The notes under the pieces: generated by a model
Databases searched by the model: none
Told to the model about the DNA's origin: nothing
What the model saw: only the letters and a program-made list of their open reading frames with translations
Program-made: the position numbers and the translations under genes
Shown: one piece after another, positions 23,912-24,076 of the stretch
Numbering within the stretch: position 1 is the first letter of the stretch
Layout of the letters: every line of letters begins with the position of its first letter
Assembly: GCA_031431125.1 (NCBI GenBank)
Contig: JANPCX010000062.1
Coordinates: 1 to 24,076, forward strand
From: JANPCX01 sp031431125
GTDB taxonomy: Bacteria; Pseudomonadota; Gammaproteobacteria; Burkholderiales; Burkholderiaceae_C
Direction of reading: 5' to 3'
DNA: 24,076 nucleotides

Positions 23912-24076
23912 GTCGGGACGTCGGCCCGACAGCCGAGTAACTTTTCTTTGCTTCGCCAAAGAAAAGTCACCAAAAGAAAGGCGACCCCGGTTCCTCGGCC
24001 CCGGAAATACCGGGGCTGCCTTGCGCTGCTCGCGGGAGGCGGGAAGCGCAGAACTCGCCCGAGTACGGGCTCAAAC
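23912..24076. repeat. Hairpin-rich repeat of a type common in Comamonadaceae
   Basis: Three hairpins in a row: GTCGGG/CCCGAC (23912-23930), a perfect 11-bp stem ACTTTTCTTTG/CAAAGAAAAGT with a 6-nt loop (23940-23967), and CCCCGG/CCGGGG (23999-24015). The string around the second hairpin, continuing AGTCACCAAAAGAAAGGCGACC, is one I recall as dispersed in many copies in Comamonadaceae and related genomes, often mis-called as short proteins. No credible gene is seen in 23856-24076. It may continue past the window and may end the arsS transcript. Confidence 0.55.

Overview
The window reads as chromosome of a beta-proteobacterium of the order Burkholderiales, most likely a Comamonadaceae-type freshwater genus such as Limnohabitans, Rhodoferax or Polaromonas. 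This is inferred from the G+C-rich coding, the gene families present (paired cyanophycin synthetases with their ABC/DUF1854 partners, kdsD-kdsC-lptC, MarC, GMC oxidoreductase, ArsS) and a hairpin-rich repeat at the right edge of a type I associate with this family. No tRNA, rRNA, CRISPR array, complete insertion sequence or prophage gene was seen.

Layout. 1-308 is the 5' part of an M48-type metalloprotease gene (minus). 394-1983 is an AmpG-type muropeptide permease (minus), ending in a strong hairpin. 2213-3057 holds a Tlde1/DUF2778-like L,D-transpeptidase-fold protein overlapped by a small membrane protein, possibly an effector/immunity pair. 3104-5104 is a CPA2 cation/proton antiporter with TrkA domains (minus). 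It diverges from a tight four-gene operon, kdsD-kdsC-lptC-SDR (5200-8237), for Kdo synthesis and LPS export. lptA and lptB do not follow.

8265-16189 is the most distinctive block. A full-length cyanophycin synthetase and a shorter paralogue lacking a working Mur-ligase half lie on the minus strand. An ABC exporter with an N-terminal zinc ribbon, translationally coupled to a DUF1854 protein, lies on the plus strand. The 219-bp divergent gap carries a perfect 14-bp palindrome. Together they look like one module for making, and perhaps moving or handling, the Asp/Arg storage polymer or its products. No cyanophycinase gene is present in the window.

16278-17786 encodes an SbtA-type bicarbonate permease and an SbtB-like PII protein. 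They are split by a 236-bp segment bounded by 18-bp inverted repeats and TTA trinucleotides. This may be a MITE-like insertion or a structured leader. A bidirectional terminator separates sbtB from a glycine-rich RRM protein whose tail is built of perfect 45-bp repeats.

18638-21774 (plus) holds a BtuF-like metal/cobalamin-binding protein, a MarC membrane protein and a GMC flavoprotein oxidoreductase, closed by a large hairpin. The window ends with mtnP (minus) divergent from an ArsS-type radical SAM gene (plus), followed by the hairpin-rich repeat.
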